Source: Glutamicibacter halophytocola (lineage in GTDB: Bacteria; Actinomycetota; Actinomycetes; Actinomycetales; Micrococcaceae). From it: a stretch of 64,000 nucleotides of DNA. This document shows positions 9,267 through 18,939 of the stretch, one piece after another (within the stretch, counting starts at the first letter, position 1; each line of letters opens with the position of its first letter). Below the pieces are notes generated by a model that was given only the letters and a program-made list of their open reading frames with translations, searched no databases and had not been told where the DNA came from. The position numbers were made by a program, and so were the translations under genes. The stretch covers positions 1,426,001-1,490,000 of the forward strand of contig NZ_CP012750.1 in assembly GCF_001302565.1 (NCBI RefSeq), read 5' to 3'.

Positions 9267-9273
9267 TGAAGGC

Positions 9274-9525
9274 ATGGTGGAACAGTCTGAAGAAACCCGT
9301 GGCGGCACAGCGACAATCGAGCGTACCGAGACAACCCAGAGTGTCGAGGCCGGCGATCATGAGCGATTTGCCCATTACGTGCAGAAGGAAAAGATCATGG
9401 AGTCGGCGCTGTCCGGCGAACCAGTGATCGCTTTGTGCGGCAAGGTCTGGACCCCGGGTCGAGACCCGAAGAAGTTCCCGGTATGCCCTGAGTGCAAGGA
9501 AGTCTACGACTCCTTGATGGGGTAG
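9274..9525 (+). CDS. DUF3039 family protein
   Basis: An 83-residue protein with an acidic, variable N-terminus and the highly conserved DUF3039 core GDHERFAHYV...EKIMESAL...ALCGKVWTPGRDP...FPVCPECK. Cys55, Cys71 and Cys74, perhaps with a histidine of the HERFAH segment, could bind zinc. The function is unknown. The family is nearly always next to the XPB-like helicase gene that follows here (52 nt gap), which suggests a shared role. The ATG at 9274 is chosen because the core follows at family-typical distance and a -10 lies 7 nt upstream. Confidence 0.9.
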   Translation: MVEQSEETRGGTATIERTETTQSVEAGDHERFAHYVQKEKIMESALSGEPVIALCGKVWTPGRDPKKFPVCPECKEVYDSLMG

Positions 9526-9577
9526 TGCCCGAGAAAAACAGCACTACTTCACACAGCACGCGGCCGGGAAAAGGTAT

Positions 9578-11344
9578 ATGACCGAGACACTCTTTGATTT
9601 TGGCGACAAGCTTCCACTGGAAGACAAGCTCCCCGTAGCGTATCCGGAACGTGCAGCCTGGGGAACCGGGCCCAAGCTTCGTGCCTGGCAGGCAGAGGCC
9701 CTGGCCCAGTACTTTGAAACCGAGCCCAGGGACTTCATGGCCGTGGCAACCCCCGGCGCAGGCAAGACCACCTTCGCGCTGCGCCTGGCCAAGGTGCTGA
9801 TCGACTCCGGCAAGATCAACCGCATGATCGTAGTTGCCCCGACCGACCACTTGAAAAAGCAGTGGGCCGACTCGGCAGCGCGCGTGGGCATCGCCCTGGA
9901 CCCGAATTACAAGAACTCGGATGGGCGCCACGGCTCGCACTACATGGGCGTGGTCGTGACCTATGCGCAGGTGGCCTTGAAGCCAGCGGTGCACCGTGCC
10001 AAGACCGAGAATGCCCGCACCCTGGTGATCATGGATGAGGTCCACCACGCAGGCGACGCCCTGTCCTGGGGCGATGGCATCCGCGAAGCCTTTGAACCTG
10101 CAACGCGCCGCCTGGCGCTGACCGGAACGCCGTTTCGCTCGGATGCCGCGCCGATTCCCTTTGTTCAGTACATCGACGAGGGTGACGGGATCCGCCGTTC
10201 CAAGGCCGACTACACCTATGGCTACGGCAACGCGCTAGCCGACCACGTGGTTCGACCGGTGCTCTTCATGGCCTACTCGGGCAATATGCGGTGGCGCACC
10301 GCCGCCGGCGAGGAAATGGAAGCCAACCTCGGCGAGGGGTTCACCAAGGATGTCACCGCCCATGCCTGGCGCACGGCGCTGGACCCGCATGGCGACTGGA
10401 TCCCCTCGGTGCTGCAGGCAGCTGACCGGCGGCTGTCAGAGGTGCGCCGCACGGTCAAGGACGCGGGCGGGCTCATTATCGCCACCGACCATGAAGACGC
10501 CCGCGGATATGCTGCCCAGCTCGAGGCCATTTGCGGGGAGAAGGTCACCACCATTCTTTCCGACGACCCCAAGGCGTCGCAGAAGATTGACGACTTCTCC
10601 GCCTCGGAGGCCCGCTGGATGGTGGCCGTGCGAATGGTGTCCGAAGGCGTCGATGTGCCTCGGCTCTGTGTCGGCGTCTATGCCACCAGCACCTCGACTC
10701 CGTTGTTCTTCGCCCAGGCTGTCGGGCGCTTTGTGCGAAGCCGCAAGCGTGGTGAAGTTGCCAGCGTCTTCCTGCCCTCGGTGCCGATCCTGATGGCCTT
10801 GGCCAATGAGATGGAAGTCGAGCGCGACCATGCCTTGGACAAGGAAGGCTCCAAGGACGAAGACGGCCTGGACGACTCCTTGCTCGAGGAGGCCAACAAG
10901 GAAGACAAAGCCAGTGACGATCTGGTGCGCAGCAAGTTCGAGGCGCTCAATTCCCAGGCTTCTTTTGACCGGGTGCTCTTTGACGGCGGGGAGTTCGGCA
11001 CCGGTGCTGATATCGGCAGCGATGAAGAACTTGGATTCCTTGGCATTCCGGGACTGTTGGAAACCGATCAGGTCTCCGAGCTGCTGCGCAAGCAGCAGAG
11101 CAAGCAGATTAATCGGGGCGGGACCAAGCCTGAACCGGTTTCGGATCACCGGCGGATGATGGATTTGCGCTCCAAGCTCTCCAAGAATGTCTCGGCGTGG
11201 GCTGCCCGCACCGGCATGCCGCACGGGCAGGTGCACAACAAGCTGCGCAGCGTGTGCGGGGGACCAGCGGTACCGCAGGCCACCGCGGACCAGCTGCAGG
11301 CTCGCATCGATAAATTGCAGGACTGGTTCGTCGGTCGCAAATAG
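9578..11344 (+). CDS. DEAD/DEAH-box helicase, XPB/SSL2-like
   Basis: A 588-residue superfamily 2 helicase. Walker A is ATPGAGKTT (57-65), motif II is MDEVHHAG (DEVH at 153-156), motif III is LTGTPFR, and motif VI lies in AQAVGRFVRSRKRGE. The C-terminal ~170 residues are acidic and then basic, with no recognised domain. Family members resemble the XPB and type III restriction helicases, but no methylase or nuclease partner is present, so a repair or transcription-linked role is more likely. It is probably in an operon with the DUF3039 gene. Confidence 0.88.
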   Translation: MTETLFDFGDKLPLEDKLPVAYPERAAWGTGPKLRAWQAEALAQYFETEPRDFMAVATPGAGKTTFALRLAKVLIDSGKINRMIVVAPTDHLKKQWADSAARVGIALDPNYKNSDGRHGSHYMGVVVTYAQVALKPAVHRAKTENARTLVIMDEVHHAGDALSWGDGIREAFEPATRRLALTGTPFRSDAAPIPFVQYIDEGDGIRRSKADYTYGYGNALADHVVRPVLFMAYSGNMRWRTAAGEEMEANLGEGFTKDVTAHAWRTALDPHGDWIPSVLQAADRRLSEVRRTVKDAGGLIIATDHEDARGYAAQLEAICGEKVTTILSDDPKASQKIDDFSASEARWMVAVRMVSEGVDVPRLCVGVYATSTSTPLFFAQAVGRFVRSRKRGEVASVFLPSVPILMALANEMEVERDHALDKEGSKDEDGLDDSLLEEANKEDKASDDLVRSKFEALNSQASFDRVLFDGGEFGTGADIGSDEELGFLGIPGLLETDQVSELLRKQQSKQINRGGTKPEPVSDHRRMMDLRSKLSKNVSAWAARTGMPHGQVHNKLRSVCGGPAVPQATADQLQARIDKLQDWFVGRK

Positions 11345-11776
11345 GGGCATTGGGACAGGCTTGCGCGCTACCTCCGCTCGGGCCATCGGCTGGCACGGGG
11401 TGCATCCATCATGCTGCTCGTGCTGATCGCCATCTTCCAGCTGGGCAAGGCGCTGAGCCCAGGAATGGGGTCCCGCGGCTCCTCACTTCGCTGGATGCGG
11501 AACTGCACGAGCCCAGTGATATGGCTGCGCTGCGCGAAAATTTTGGCCTGGCCGTGGTTCTGGAGAAATGGCAGGCCTGGCAGCCTTGGCCTCGCCGCGG
11601 CTGGCACCTGGGGATAGTTCAACGCGTGCAGACTTTGGGATTCACCCTGGTTTGCCTTGACTTGGCCCGGCGCGGAGTGGCCCCACCGCACCCCGGCCCA
11701 TGATGTCAATGGAGATGATTCAACGGCCGCATGCGGCAGGCGTTGTTACGGGAACTTGCCCTGGCGTCCGAGCGGG
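11345..11776 (+). other. Gene-poor interval with a possible decayed ORF
   Basis: No intact gene is supported in this 432-bp stretch. Near 11348-11470 the frame beginning HWDRLARYLRSGHRL has protein-like content leading into a hydrophobic segment (MLLVLIAIFQLGKAL). From about 11470 to 11640 a different frame reads LLTSLDAELHEPSDMAALRE and onward. Joined by a frameshift, these could be the remains of one membrane-anchored protein. No start site or homologue was recognised. Confidence 0.25.
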
Positions 11777-12355
11777 TCAAACACGATCGTAGGTTACGAC
11801 CCGCACGCCTGAATCCAGTGCTGTTTCCCCGCTGAGGCGGAAGGACTGGATCTGGAACGGGCCATTGAACAGCGGGATGCCGGAACCAATGATCGAGCTG
11901 TGCTGTTTGAGCACGAGGCGGTCGATTTCCGGAAGCAAGCTGTACGCCAGGGTTCCACCGCCAACAAGCCACAGATCCTTGCCTTGCTCGGACTTGAGTT
12001 CGCGAACCCGTTCCAGTGCCTGGCCCCGGACCACTTCAATGGATGGATCCTCGGCCCTGAGCGTGGTTGAGAAGACGATGTGGCGAAGGTGCGGATAAGC
12101 ATTGGTGAGCCCGGCGGCCAACCCGACTTCGTAGGAAGCCCGGCCCTCCAGCACCGTGTCGAAGAGCTGGCCTGGGCCGGTGACGCCCAAAGCCTGGCGC
12201 GCTGGCGCAGGCAGTGTCTCGGGGTATTGCCCGACGATGAAATCGATGTCGCTCTTGGCCACCGGGAAATACGGTTCTCCGCTGGGATCGCCGCCATCTG
12301 GGCCGGCAATATAGCCGTCTAGTGTCGAGGCCACGTAGTACACGAGCTTTCGCAT
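11777..12355 (-). CDS. Dihydrofolate reductase-like protein (RibD C-terminal family)
   Basis: A 192-residue protein with the family N-terminus MRKLVYYVASTLDGYIAGPDG, a nucleotide-binding core (HIVFSTTL, LVGGGTLAYSLLP) and the late motif LVLKQHSSIIGSGIPLF. Such stand-alone RibD_C proteins are NADPH-dependent reductases whose substrates are mostly unknown; they are not folate or riboflavin enzymes by default. The ATG at 12355 is chosen because GAGAAGG lies 7 nt upstream. Confidence 0.88.
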   Translation of the reverse strand: MRKLVYYVASTLDGYIAGPDGGDPSGEPYFPVAKSDIDFIVGQYPETLPAPARQALGVTGPGQLFDTVLEGRASYEVGLAAGLTNAYPHLRHIVFSTTLRAEDPSIEVVRGQALERVRELKSEQGKDLWLVGGGTLAYSLLPEIDRLVLKQHSSIIGSGIPLFNGPFQIQSFRLSGETALDSGVRVVTYDRV

Positions 12356-12443
12356 GCTCATCCCTTCTCCGGACATCTCTTGTGCCCTCAGCATGCCATA
12401 TCCTGGCCGCCGGTCAAGCGCATTGCCCAGTGCCGGGCCAGTA

Positions 12444-13037
12444 TTAGCCGAGGCTCAGGACGGTCACGCCGGAAGCGCGCAGTTCATCGTGGACTTCTGG
12501 CAGCATGCCGGGGCTGACCGCAGCGGTCAATGGCGAGATCACCGTGGTGGCAAGTCCTTCGGCCGCGGCGTCCAGGGCGGTGGCGCGCACGCAATGGTCC
12601 GCGGCGAGACCCACGATATCTACTGCGGTAATGCCACGGGCGGCAAGCCAGGGCGCCAAGAGCATGCCGTTCTCGTCCCCGAGCGGCGCCGAAGGATCCA
12701 GCTCGCGTGCTTCGAAGCCCGAATACGCAGCGGTGTAACGGCCCTTCGCGAAGCGGGCATCGACCGGTATTTCCCGGATCAGCGGATGCAGTGCTGCGCC
12801 GTCGGTGCCTGCGACACAATGCACCGGCCACGAATCAACAAAATCGGGCGATGCGGAAAAATGCGATCCAGGATCAATGTGCCAGTCCTGCGTGGTGACT
12901 ATGGCCGAATAGCTCTGGCGGCGCTCGGCCACGTCGCTGGCGATGGCCGCAGCCACGGCGTTTCCACCGGTCACGGGCAAGGCTCCGCCTTCGCAAAAGT
13001 CAGGTTGCAGATCAATGATCAGCAGGGCTCGGGTCAT
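12444..13037 (-). CDS. pncA: Nicotinamidase
   Basis: A 197-residue isochorismatase-fold hydrolase that deamidates nicotinamide to nicotinate. The catalytic triad is visible: Asp9 in LIIDLQPDFCEGG, the lysine in RFAKGRYTAAYSGFE and the cysteine in GLAADHCVRAT. The start at 13037 gives the normal N-terminus MTRALLIIDLQ. It lies directly downstream of pncB on the same strand (76 nt apart), so the pair forms a two-step nicotinamide salvage unit feeding NAD synthesis. Confidence 0.95.
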   Translation of the reverse strand: MTRALLIIDLQPDFCEGGALPVTGGNAVAAAIASDVAERRQSYSAIVTTQDWHIDPGSHFSASPDFVDSWPVHCVAGTDGAALHPLIREIPVDARFAKGRYTAAYSGFEARELDPSAPLGDENGMLLAPWLAARGITAVDIVGLAADHCVRATALDAAAEGLATTVISPLTAAVSPGMLPEVHDELRASGVTVLSLG

Positions 13038-13113
13038 AGCGTGCTCCTTGAGGCGGGCCGGCGATTCCACGTGAGGAAAGGCTACGGCCCGCAACTGAGA
13101 TTCTGGTGTGTTT

Positions 13114-14412
13114 TCAGTCCTGGATCATGATCGTTGGGATCACTGGCTCGCCGCGCTGCAGCTTGCGGGCTATGCCGGGCAGTTCCTGGGTGGAAGCACG
13201 GTGGCGTTCGGTGGCCTTGTGGACTCCGGCAGCACCCGTGTACGACATGTCGATCTCCCCATTGACCACCAGCGGCACCACCAGGCCGCGCTCTGGGCCT
13301 CCGGTGGTGTGCTCGGTGGTGGAGACAATTTCGGCCACGGCGCGGTCGCGGTCATTGAGCTGTCGCACCGCGTGCTTGCGCCCGCCGACGCTGGCCTTGT
13401 TGGCGGCAGCCTTGGCCACCGGGATCCAGCTGCCGGCATCATCCTGGCGGGCCACCAGCTTGTAGACCATCGAAGCGGTGGGGTGCCCGGAACCGGTGAC
13501 CAGCGCGGTGCCCACGCCGTAGGCATCAACCGGCGCACTGGCCAATGCGGCAATCGCATACTCATCCAGATCGGAGGTGACGGTGATCTTGGTGTTCCAG
13601 TTGCCCAGGTCATCGAGCAGCTGGCGCACCCAGCCGGCCTGCTGGACCAGGTCGCCGGAGTCCAGGCGGACACCGCCCAGTTCAGGGCCGGCGACCTCAA
13701 CGGCGGTGCGCACCCCATTCTCGACATCGTAGGTATCCACCAGCAAGATGGTGTCCTTGCCCAGCGACGCCACCTGGGCTTCGAAGGCTGCCCGCTCCGA
13801 ATCATGCAGCAGAGTGAACGAGTGGGCAGAGGTGCCCACGGTTTTCAGCCCGTAGCGCGCACCGGCTTCCAGATTCGAGGTCGAGGTGAACCCGGCGATC
13901 ATGGCAGCGCGAGCGGCGGCGACGGCCGACTCTTCATGGGTGCGGCGCGAACCCATTTCGATGCAGGGGCGGTCCCCGGCCGAAGCGATCATGCGCGAAG
14001 CCGCCGAGGCAATGGCCGAGTCATGGTTCATGACCGACAGCAGGTAGGTTTCAATCACGCAAGCTTCGGCGAAGGTGGATTCCACGGTCAGCAGGGGCGA
14101 GTTGGGGAAGTAGAGCTCGCCTTCGGCGTAGCCGGAGATGTTTCCGCTGAAACGGTAGTTTTCCAGGTACTTGATGGTCTGCGCGTTCACCACCCGGTGA
14201 TCCCAGAGGAAACGGAGCTGCTCTTCGTCGAAGTGGAAGTCGACAAGGCCCTCCAGCAGGCGGCCGGTGCCGCCGACTACGCCGTAGCGTCGACCCTCGG
14301 GCAAGCGCCGTGCGAAAGCTTCAAACACGGATGGGCGGTGGGCCGCACCGGACTCGAGGGCCGCCTGAAGCATGGTCAACTCGTAGTGGTCGGTGAAGAG
14401 GCTGGTGCGCAT
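13114..14412 (-). CDS. pncB: Nicotinate phosphoribosyltransferase
   Basis: A 432-residue enzyme that joins nicotinate to PRPP with ATP hydrolysis, giving nicotinate mononucleotide. Family landmarks are the N-terminal FTDHYELTML, FEAFARRLPEGRRYGV, SGNISGYAEGE, the histidine segment VGTSAHSFTLLHD (the phosphorylated His of the family), and the PRPP-side GGVRLDSGDL. CAGGAGC lies just upstream of the ATG at 14412. It is transcribed with pncA and is divergent from clpS. Confidence 0.95.
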   Translation of the reverse strand: MRTSLFTDHYELTMLQAALESGAAHRPSVFEAFARRLPEGRRYGVVGGTGRLLEGLVDFHFDEEQLRFLWDHRVVNAQTIKYLENYRFSGNISGYAEGELYFPNSPLLTVESTFAEACVIETYLLSVMNHDSAIASAASRMIASAGDRPCIEMGSRRTHEESAVAAARAAMIAGFTSTSNLEAGARYGLKTVGTSAHSFTLLHDSERAAFEAQVASLGKDTILLVDTYDVENGVRTAVEVAGPELGGVRLDSGDLVQQAGWVRQLLDDLGNWNTKITVTSDLDEYAIAALASAPVDAYGVGTALVTGSGHPTASMVYKLVARQDDAGSWIPVAKAAANKASVGGRKHAVRQLNDRDRAVAEIVSTTEHTTGGPERGLVVPLVVNGEIDMSYTGAAGVHKATERHRASTQELPGIARKLQRGEPVIPTIMIQD

Positions 14413-14543
14413 GGGACGCTCCTGGGGATCGAAAAAAGTATCAGCGGTGGTGCTGCGCGTTCTGGCAGACCGGTTTTACTGTATAACGCCTCACGCTGAA
14501 GGTGATATTTACCGTGTCCTGCGTGGCGTTCAGGATCCGCGCG

Positions 14544-14549
14544 TAAAAT
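14544..14549 (+). promoter_or_regulatory. Putative -10 of the clpS operon
   Basis: TAAAAT is followed by 7 nt and the clpS ATG at 14557. The AGGGATC in the gap could also act as a weak ribosome-binding site if transcription starts further upstream. Confidence 0.4.
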
Positions 14550-14556
14550 AGGGATC

Positions 14557-14841
14557 ATGACCGCAATGCCCGATGTACTTCCCGAAATGGAAACAGCCTC
14601 CACCAGCGAAAAGCCCTGGCGCTTGATCGTGTGGAATGACCCGGTGAACTTGATGAGCTACGTGGCTTATGTGTTCCGTTCCTACTTCGGTTTCACGGCG
14701 GAAAAGGCCGAACAGCTCATGCTGCAGGTGCATCATGATGGTTTTTGCGCTGTGCGCAGCGGCAGCCGCGAGGCCATCGAATCCGATGTCCAGGCCATGC
14801 ACGGATTCGGGCTCAATGCGACCATGACCCAGGAGGCCTGA
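14557..14841 (+). CDS. clpS: ATP-dependent Clp protease adaptor ClpS
   Basis: A 94-residue N-end-rule adaptor that binds the ClpA/ClpC N-domain and hands over substrates. The core WRLIVWNDPVNLMSYVAYVF, FGFTAEKAEQLMLQVHHDG and the late AMHGFGLNATM are diagnostic. It is the first gene of a tight run with DUF2017 (2-nt gap), murI and the MBL gene. Confidence 0.95.
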   Translation: MTAMPDVLPEMETASTSEKPWRLIVWNDPVNLMSYVAYVFRSYFGFTAEKAEQLMLQVHHDGFCAVRSGSREAIESDVQAMHGFGLNATMTQEA

Positions 14842-14843
14842 GC

Positions 14844-15422
14844 GTGGCCAAGGCCTTCAAAAACGGTGCCCACGGAATTACCGGCACCCTGCACTCGGCT
14901 GAGCGCAAATTGCTTCGCGAACTTTTCAGCGACGTGATCACCATGCTCGAAGAACGTGCCGAGGTGCATCGGCTGCCCGAGGACATCGACCCCTTGTACG
15001 CACTGACCGGGATGCGTCCCGAGTCGATGGACTTGCCTCCGGTCTCCGATCCGGGGCTGGCCAGGCTTCTGCCCGATGCCAGTGATGACCCGGTGGTGGC
15101 TGCAGAGCACCGGCGGCTGACCGAAGCGGACCTGATTGCGCAAAAAGCCGGCCGGCTGCGCGAGGCCCAGTTCCTCCTGGAAACCGACAAGATCGTATTG
15201 GACAAGGACAAGGCGCAGCGCTTCGCCCAGGCGTTGAACGATGTCCGGCTGGTTCTGGCCGAGCGCCTGGAGATCCGCGATGAGCAAGATGCCGCACGGG
15301 TTTCCCAGATGCTGGATGCCGCCGACGTTGAAACTCCCGAAGAGTACCTGGCCCTGGTCTACAACCTGGTTTCGTGGGTACAAGATACGTTGATGGGTGC
15401 ACTGATGGATGCGGAGTCCTGA
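14844..15422 (+). CDS. DUF2017 family protein
   Basis: A 192-residue, helix-rich soluble protein that almost always follows clpS in actinobacteria. It begins at GTG 14844, two nt after the clpS stop, with AGGAGGC upstream inside clpS. Features are ERKLLRELFSDVITMLEER near the N-terminus and a late EEYLALVYNLVSWVQDTLM. No catalytic motif is seen. Linkage to ClpS suggests a proteolysis-related role, but the function is unknown. Confidence 0.9.
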   Translation: MAKAFKNGAHGITGTLHSAERKLLRELFSDVITMLEERAEVHRLPEDIDPLYALTGMRPESMDLPPVSDPGLARLLPDASDDPVVAAEHRRLTEADLIAQKAGRLREAQFLLETDKIVLDKDKAQRFAQALNDVRLVLAERLEIRDEQDAARVSQMLDAADVETPEEYLALVYNLVSWVQDTLMGALMDAES

Positions 15423-15425
15423 TCG

Positions 15426-16349
15426 ATGAATTCCTATTTTGCCACCGGCCAGGTTTCAGTTCCCGACTCCGATACGCCAATCGGCATTTTCGATTCCGGG
15501 GTCGGGGGATTGACCGTCGCCCGGGCGATTATCGACCAGCTGCCCGGCGAGTCGCTGATCTATGTGGGGGACACCGCTAATTCCCCCTATGGCCCGTTGC
15601 CTATTGCCCAGGTGCGGGCCAACGCCTTGGGCGTCATGGACGAATTGGTGGATGCCGGGGTGAAGCTGCTGGTGATCGCGTGCAATTCAGCTTCGGCCGC
15701 TGTGCTGCGCGATGCCCGTGAACGGTACACCGCCCGATACGGAATCCCGGTGGTGGAAGTCATCCAGCCGGCCGTGCGGCGTGCGGTGGCCGGCTCCAAG
15801 AATGGCAAGATCGGGATCATCGGCACGCAAGCCACGGTGGGCTCGCGCGCCTACGAAGACGCGTTTGCCGCCGCCCCGAACTTGCAGGTGACCTCGGTGG
15901 CGTGCCCGCGATTCGTGGAGTTCGTGGAATCCGGCATTACCGCGGGAGCAGAACTTCTGCAGATCGCCCAGGAGTACCTGGCGCCGTTGCAGGAAGCAGG
16001 CGTGGACACCCTGATTCTGGGATGCACCCACTATCCGCTGCTGACCGGCGTGATTTCCTATGTCATGGGCGATGGCGTCACTTTGGTTTCCAGCGCGGAA
16101 GAAACAGCGAAGGATGTTTTCCGCGCCTTGACGCGGCATTCGCTGGTGCGCGAAGACGGCATCGCGGCGCGTCATGAGTTCCTTGCCACAGGCAACGCTG
16201 ATAGTTTTGGTGTACTGGCTCGCCGTTTCCTCGGACCCGAGGTGTTGCAGGTGCGCCACGTGGACCATGTGGCCGCCCACTACCCGACCGGCGCTATTGC
16301 GCGGATTACTCCGCAAATGATCGCCGCGTCGAAAGCGAGAAACGAATGA
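15426..16349 (+). CDS. murI: Glutamate racemase
   Basis: A 307-residue enzyme that makes D-glutamate for peptidoglycan. The signature [16 protein letters not shown], the first catalytic-cysteine motif IACNSASA and the second GCTHYPLL are all present. It follows DUF2017 by 3 nt and overlaps the MBL gene by 4 nt (ATGA), so all are in one operon. Confidence 0.96.
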   Translation: MNSYFATGQVSVPDSDTPIGIFDSGVGGLTVARAIIDQLPGESLIYVGDTANSPYGPLPIAQVRANALGVMDELVDAGVKLLVIACNSASAAVLRDARERYTARYGIPVVEVIQPAVRRAVAGSKNGKIGIIGTQATVGSRAYEDAFAAAPNLQVTSVACPRFVEFVESGITAGAELLQIAQEYLAPLQEAGVDTLILGCTHYPLLTGVISYVMGDGVTLVSSAEETAKDVFRALTRHSLVREDGIAARHEFLATGNADSFGVLARRFLGPEVLQVRHVDHVAAHYPTGAIARITPQMIAASKARNE

Positions 16350-17287
16350 AGCTGACCATCATTGGATGCACCGGGTCGTTCCCGGGACCGGGCTCACCCG
16401 CGTCCTGCTACCTGGTGTCGGCCTTTGATGGCACGCGCGACTGGAAGATCCTCCTGGATCTGGGCTCCGGCGCGCTGGGTGTTCTGCAGCGCTACACGGA
16501 TCTCAAGGACATCGATGGGATCATGATTTCCCATTTGCACCCGGACCACTGCATGGACCTTTGCGGCTTGCACGTTGCGATCCGCTGGGACCCGAACGGC
16601 TGGGGCCGCGACCGGATGCTGGTGCACGGGCCCGAAGCGACCGCAGACCGCATCGAAACTGCCTATTCCTTGCCCGATGGCGACACCATGGCCAAGGATT
16701 ACGACTTCCAGGTGTGGCAGCCGAATAAGCCAGTGAAAATCGGTCCATTCACCATCACCCCATATCCGGTGCGCCACCCGATTGAAGAAGCCTACGCCTT
16801 GCGCGTGGAGGCCAGCGAACCCGGTCCGGACGGTGAGCTGCTGACCAGCGTGCTGACGTACTCGGGCGATACCGACACCTGTGATGGCCTGGTGGAAGCG
16901 GCCAAGGACGCCGACATGTTCCTCTGCGAGGCTGCCTTTGAAGAAGGCCGCGATGACCACATCGACGGGGTGCACCTGACCGGCAAGCGAGCAGGCGAGA
17001 TGGCCACGGCTGCTGGCGTTGAACGCATGCTTTTGACCCACATTCCCGTCTGGACCGATATCAACAAGGTCGTCGAGGAAGCCAAGGGAACCTATGACGG
17101 CGGCATTGCCGTGGCGGTATCCGGCGTGACCTACGGCGTCTATTCGGGCAGCCTGAAGGAAGACAAGGACCCGGCCCTGTTCAAGGGGGAGCGCGGTACC
17201 GATTACCTCAAGACGCGTACCGGAACTTTGCCGACCATCTCCTATGAAAAAACGCGCAAGTTCCCGCTGCTCAAGCGCAAGAAGTAG
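16346..17287 (+). CDS. MBL-fold metallo-hydrolase
   Basis: A 313-residue metallo-beta-lactamase-fold protein with the metal motif [11 protein letters not shown], a downstream [11 protein letters not shown] aspartate and a late LLTHIPVW histidine. The layout resembles RNase Z and related phosphodiesterases, and the gene sits between murI and rph in many actinobacteria. A cyclic-nucleotide phosphodiesterase role has been shown for some homologues (Rv0805-unrelated members differ), so the substrate stays open. It ends at a terminator. Confidence 0.88.
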   Translation: MKLTIIGCTGSFPGPGSPASCYLVSAFDGTRDWKILLDLGSGALGVLQRYTDLKDIDGIMISHLHPDHCMDLCGLHVAIRWDPNGWGRDRMLVHGPEATADRIETAYSLPDGDTMAKDYDFQVWQPNKPVKIGPFTITPYPVRHPIEEAYALRVEASEPGPDGELLTSVLTYSGDTDTCDGLVEAAKDADMFLCEAAFEEGRDDHIDGVHLTGKRAGEMATAAGVERMLLTHIPVWTDINKVVEEAKGTYDGGIAVAVSGVTYGVYSGSLKEDKDPALFKGERGTDYLKTRTGTLPTISYEKTRKFPLLKRKK

Positions 17288-17298
17288 AGATCCAGCAA

Positions 17299-17347
17299 AA
17301 GAACAGCGCCATTGAATCGGCAACTCGGATTCGAAGGCGCTGTTCTT
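17299..17347 (+). terminator. Terminator of the clpS-murI-MBL operon
   Basis: AAGAACAGCGCC (17299-17310) pairs with GGCGCTGTTCTT (17336-17347), with a small inner stem (GAATC/GATTC) in the loop, and GTGTTTCT follows. Confidence 0.75.
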
Positions 17348-17468
17348 GTGTTTCTGCACGGCACCATCGCACCAATTCCCGGAGGCTGGCGATGAAGCAG
17401 AGCGCCGGCGAGGTGCATTTCACCGTAATGCTGGGGCCATCTCGTGAAATTCTGGTCTCCAGCGTGGT

Positions 17469-17474
17469 TAGGAT
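17469..17474 (+). promoter_or_regulatory. Putative -10 of rph-rdgB (leaderless)
   Basis: TAGGAT is followed by 6 nt (GGAACC) and the rph ATG at 17481. Its position after a terminator supports a separate promoter for rph-rdgB. Confidence 0.4.
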
Positions 17475-17480
17475 GGAACC

Positions 17481-18215
17481 ATGACTTTACGCGCTGACGG
17501 CCGAGGAGCCGCGCAACTTCGAGACATCACCATCACCCGCGGCTGGTCCGCCCAGGCCGAAGGGTCTGCACTGATTGAATTTGGCAACACCCGGGTACTG
17601 TGCACCGCTTCCTTCACCGAAGGGGTGCCGCGCTGGCTCAAAGGCCAGGGCACCGGCTGGGTCACCGCCGAATACGCCATGCTGCCGCGTGCCACGAACA
17701 CCCGCAACTCCCGCGAATCGGTCAAGGGCAAGCTGTCCGGACGCACCCACGAGATCTCGCGCCTTATTGGACGCTCGCTGCGCGCCGTGGTGGACACCAA
17801 GGCGCTGGGCGAAAACACCATTGTTCTTGACTGCGACGTGCTGCAGGCCGACGGCGGCACCCGTACCGCGGCAATCACCGGCGCCTATGTGGCATTGGCA
17901 GAATCCATTTCCTGGGCCCGTTCGCAGGGCATCGTGAAGGAAAACGCCAAGGTGCTCACCGACTCGGTCGCCGCCATCTCCGTCGGCATCATCGACGGCA
18001 CCCCAATGCTTGACCTGCCGTACGAGGAAGACGTCCGCGCCGAGACCGACATGAACGTCGTGGTCACCGGTTCCGGCGACTTCGTCGAAGTACAGGGCAC
18101 CGCCGAAGGCGTTCCATTCAAGCGCTCCGAACTGGATTCGCTGCTTGACCTTGCCCTGGGCGGAACCAACGAGCTGGCACAGATCCAGCGCGACACCTTG
18201 AAAAACGGCAAATGA
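17481..18215 (+). CDS. rph: Ribonuclease PH
   Basis: A 244-residue phosphorolytic 3'-5' exoribonuclease that trims tRNA 3' ends. The N-terminus [20 protein letters not shown], the [16 protein letters not shown] segment and [15 protein letters not shown] match the family, and the late [17 protein letters not shown] is typical. It overlaps rdgB by 4 nt (ATGA). This rph-rdgB pair is common in actinobacteria. Confidence 0.96.
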   Translation: MTLRADGRGAAQLRDITITRGWSAQAEGSALIEFGNTRVLCTASFTEGVPRWLKGQGTGWVTAEYAMLPRATNTRNSRESVKGKLSGRTHEISRLIGRSLRAVVDTKALGENTIVLDCDVLQADGGTRTAAITGAYVALAESISWARSQGIVKENAKVLTDSVAAISVGIIDGTPMLDLPYEEDVRAETDMNVVVTGSGDFVEVQGTAEGVPFKRSELDSLLDLALGGTNELAQIQRDTLKNGK

Positions 18216-18847
18216 GCCAGCCAGTTCTAGTTCTCGCTTCGCATAACCAGGGCAAGCTGCGTGAGCTTCGCGAATTGCTGCGCGGACAGGTGCCAGGCCT
18301 GGATGTCGACTCCCAGGTCATTGACGCGGCCACCGCGGGGGCCACGGATCCGGTCGAAGACCAGGTGACCTTCCAGGGCAACGCGCTGAAAAAGGCCCGT
18401 GAAATTGCCGCGTCCACCGGACTGGTTGCGCTCGCCGACGATTCTGGCTTGAGCGTCGACGTGCTCGGTGGCGCGCCGGGCATCTTCTCGGCTCGCTGGT
18501 CCGGGGTCCACGGAAATGACGAGGCAAATATCGACTTGCTGCTCGCGCAGCTTGGCGATATCGCCGCTGAGCATCGCGGGGCGCAGTTCGTCTGTGCCGC
18601 CGCCTTGGCGACCCCGGACGGCGGCGAGCACGTTAAGCTGGGCCAGGTCGAGGGACTGCTGCGTACCGAACGTGCCGGCGAGCATGGCTTCGGATATGAC
18701 CCCATCTTTGAACCGGCCGGGGCTGGCAAGTCGATGGCAGAGCACACGCCGGAAGAGAAGAATGCGATCTCGCATCGCGCTCGGGCCTTCGCTGCCTTGC
18801 TGCCTGCGATCGTGGAGGCCGTGAGCAAGGCCTTGGAGAACAACTGA
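18212..18847 (+). CDS. rdgB: XTP/dITP pyrophosphatase (RdgB/HAM1)
   Basis: A 211-residue house-cleaning hydrolase of deaminated purine nucleotides. The N-terminal [17 protein letters not shown], the [24 protein letters not shown] block and the C-terminal [12 protein letters not shown] with [11 protein letters not shown] are family hallmarks. It is translationally coupled to rph and ends at a strong bidirectional hairpin shared with the convergent cotH-like operon. Confidence 0.96.
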   Translation: MSQPVLVLASHNQGKLRELRELLRGQVPGLDVDSQVIDAATAGATDPVEDQVTFQGNALKKAREIAASTGLVALADDSGLSVDVLGGAPGIFSARWSGVHGNDEANIDLLLAQLGDIAAEHRGAQFVCAAALATPDGGEHVKLGQVEGLLRTERAGEHGFGYDPIFEPAGAGKSMAEHTPEEKNAISHRARAFAALLPAIVEAVSKALENN

Positions 18848-18859
18848 TTTTCACCGCAT

Positions 18860-18904
18860 AACGCCAGCTGGCACCTCCCCTCGTGGAAAGTGCCAGCTGG
18901 CGTT
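18860..18904. terminator. Bidirectional terminator between rdgB and the cotH-like gene
   Basis: AACGCCAGCTGGCAC (18860-18874) pairs perfectly with GTGCCAGCTGGCGTT (18890-18904). The two flanking operons converge on it. Confidence 0.8.
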
Positions 18905-18939
18905 TGCCATGCCCGGCCAGGCTGCCGATCTGCCCGGTA

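Noticed and set aside
9199..9273. Longer start for the DUF3039 protein
   Set aside because: The extra residues are not like the family N-terminus and would start upstream of the predicted promoter.
13108..14499. 463-codon open frame on the plus strand
   Set aside because: Antisense to pncB, Gly/His/Gln-rich, and no ribosome-binding site; pncB is unambiguous.
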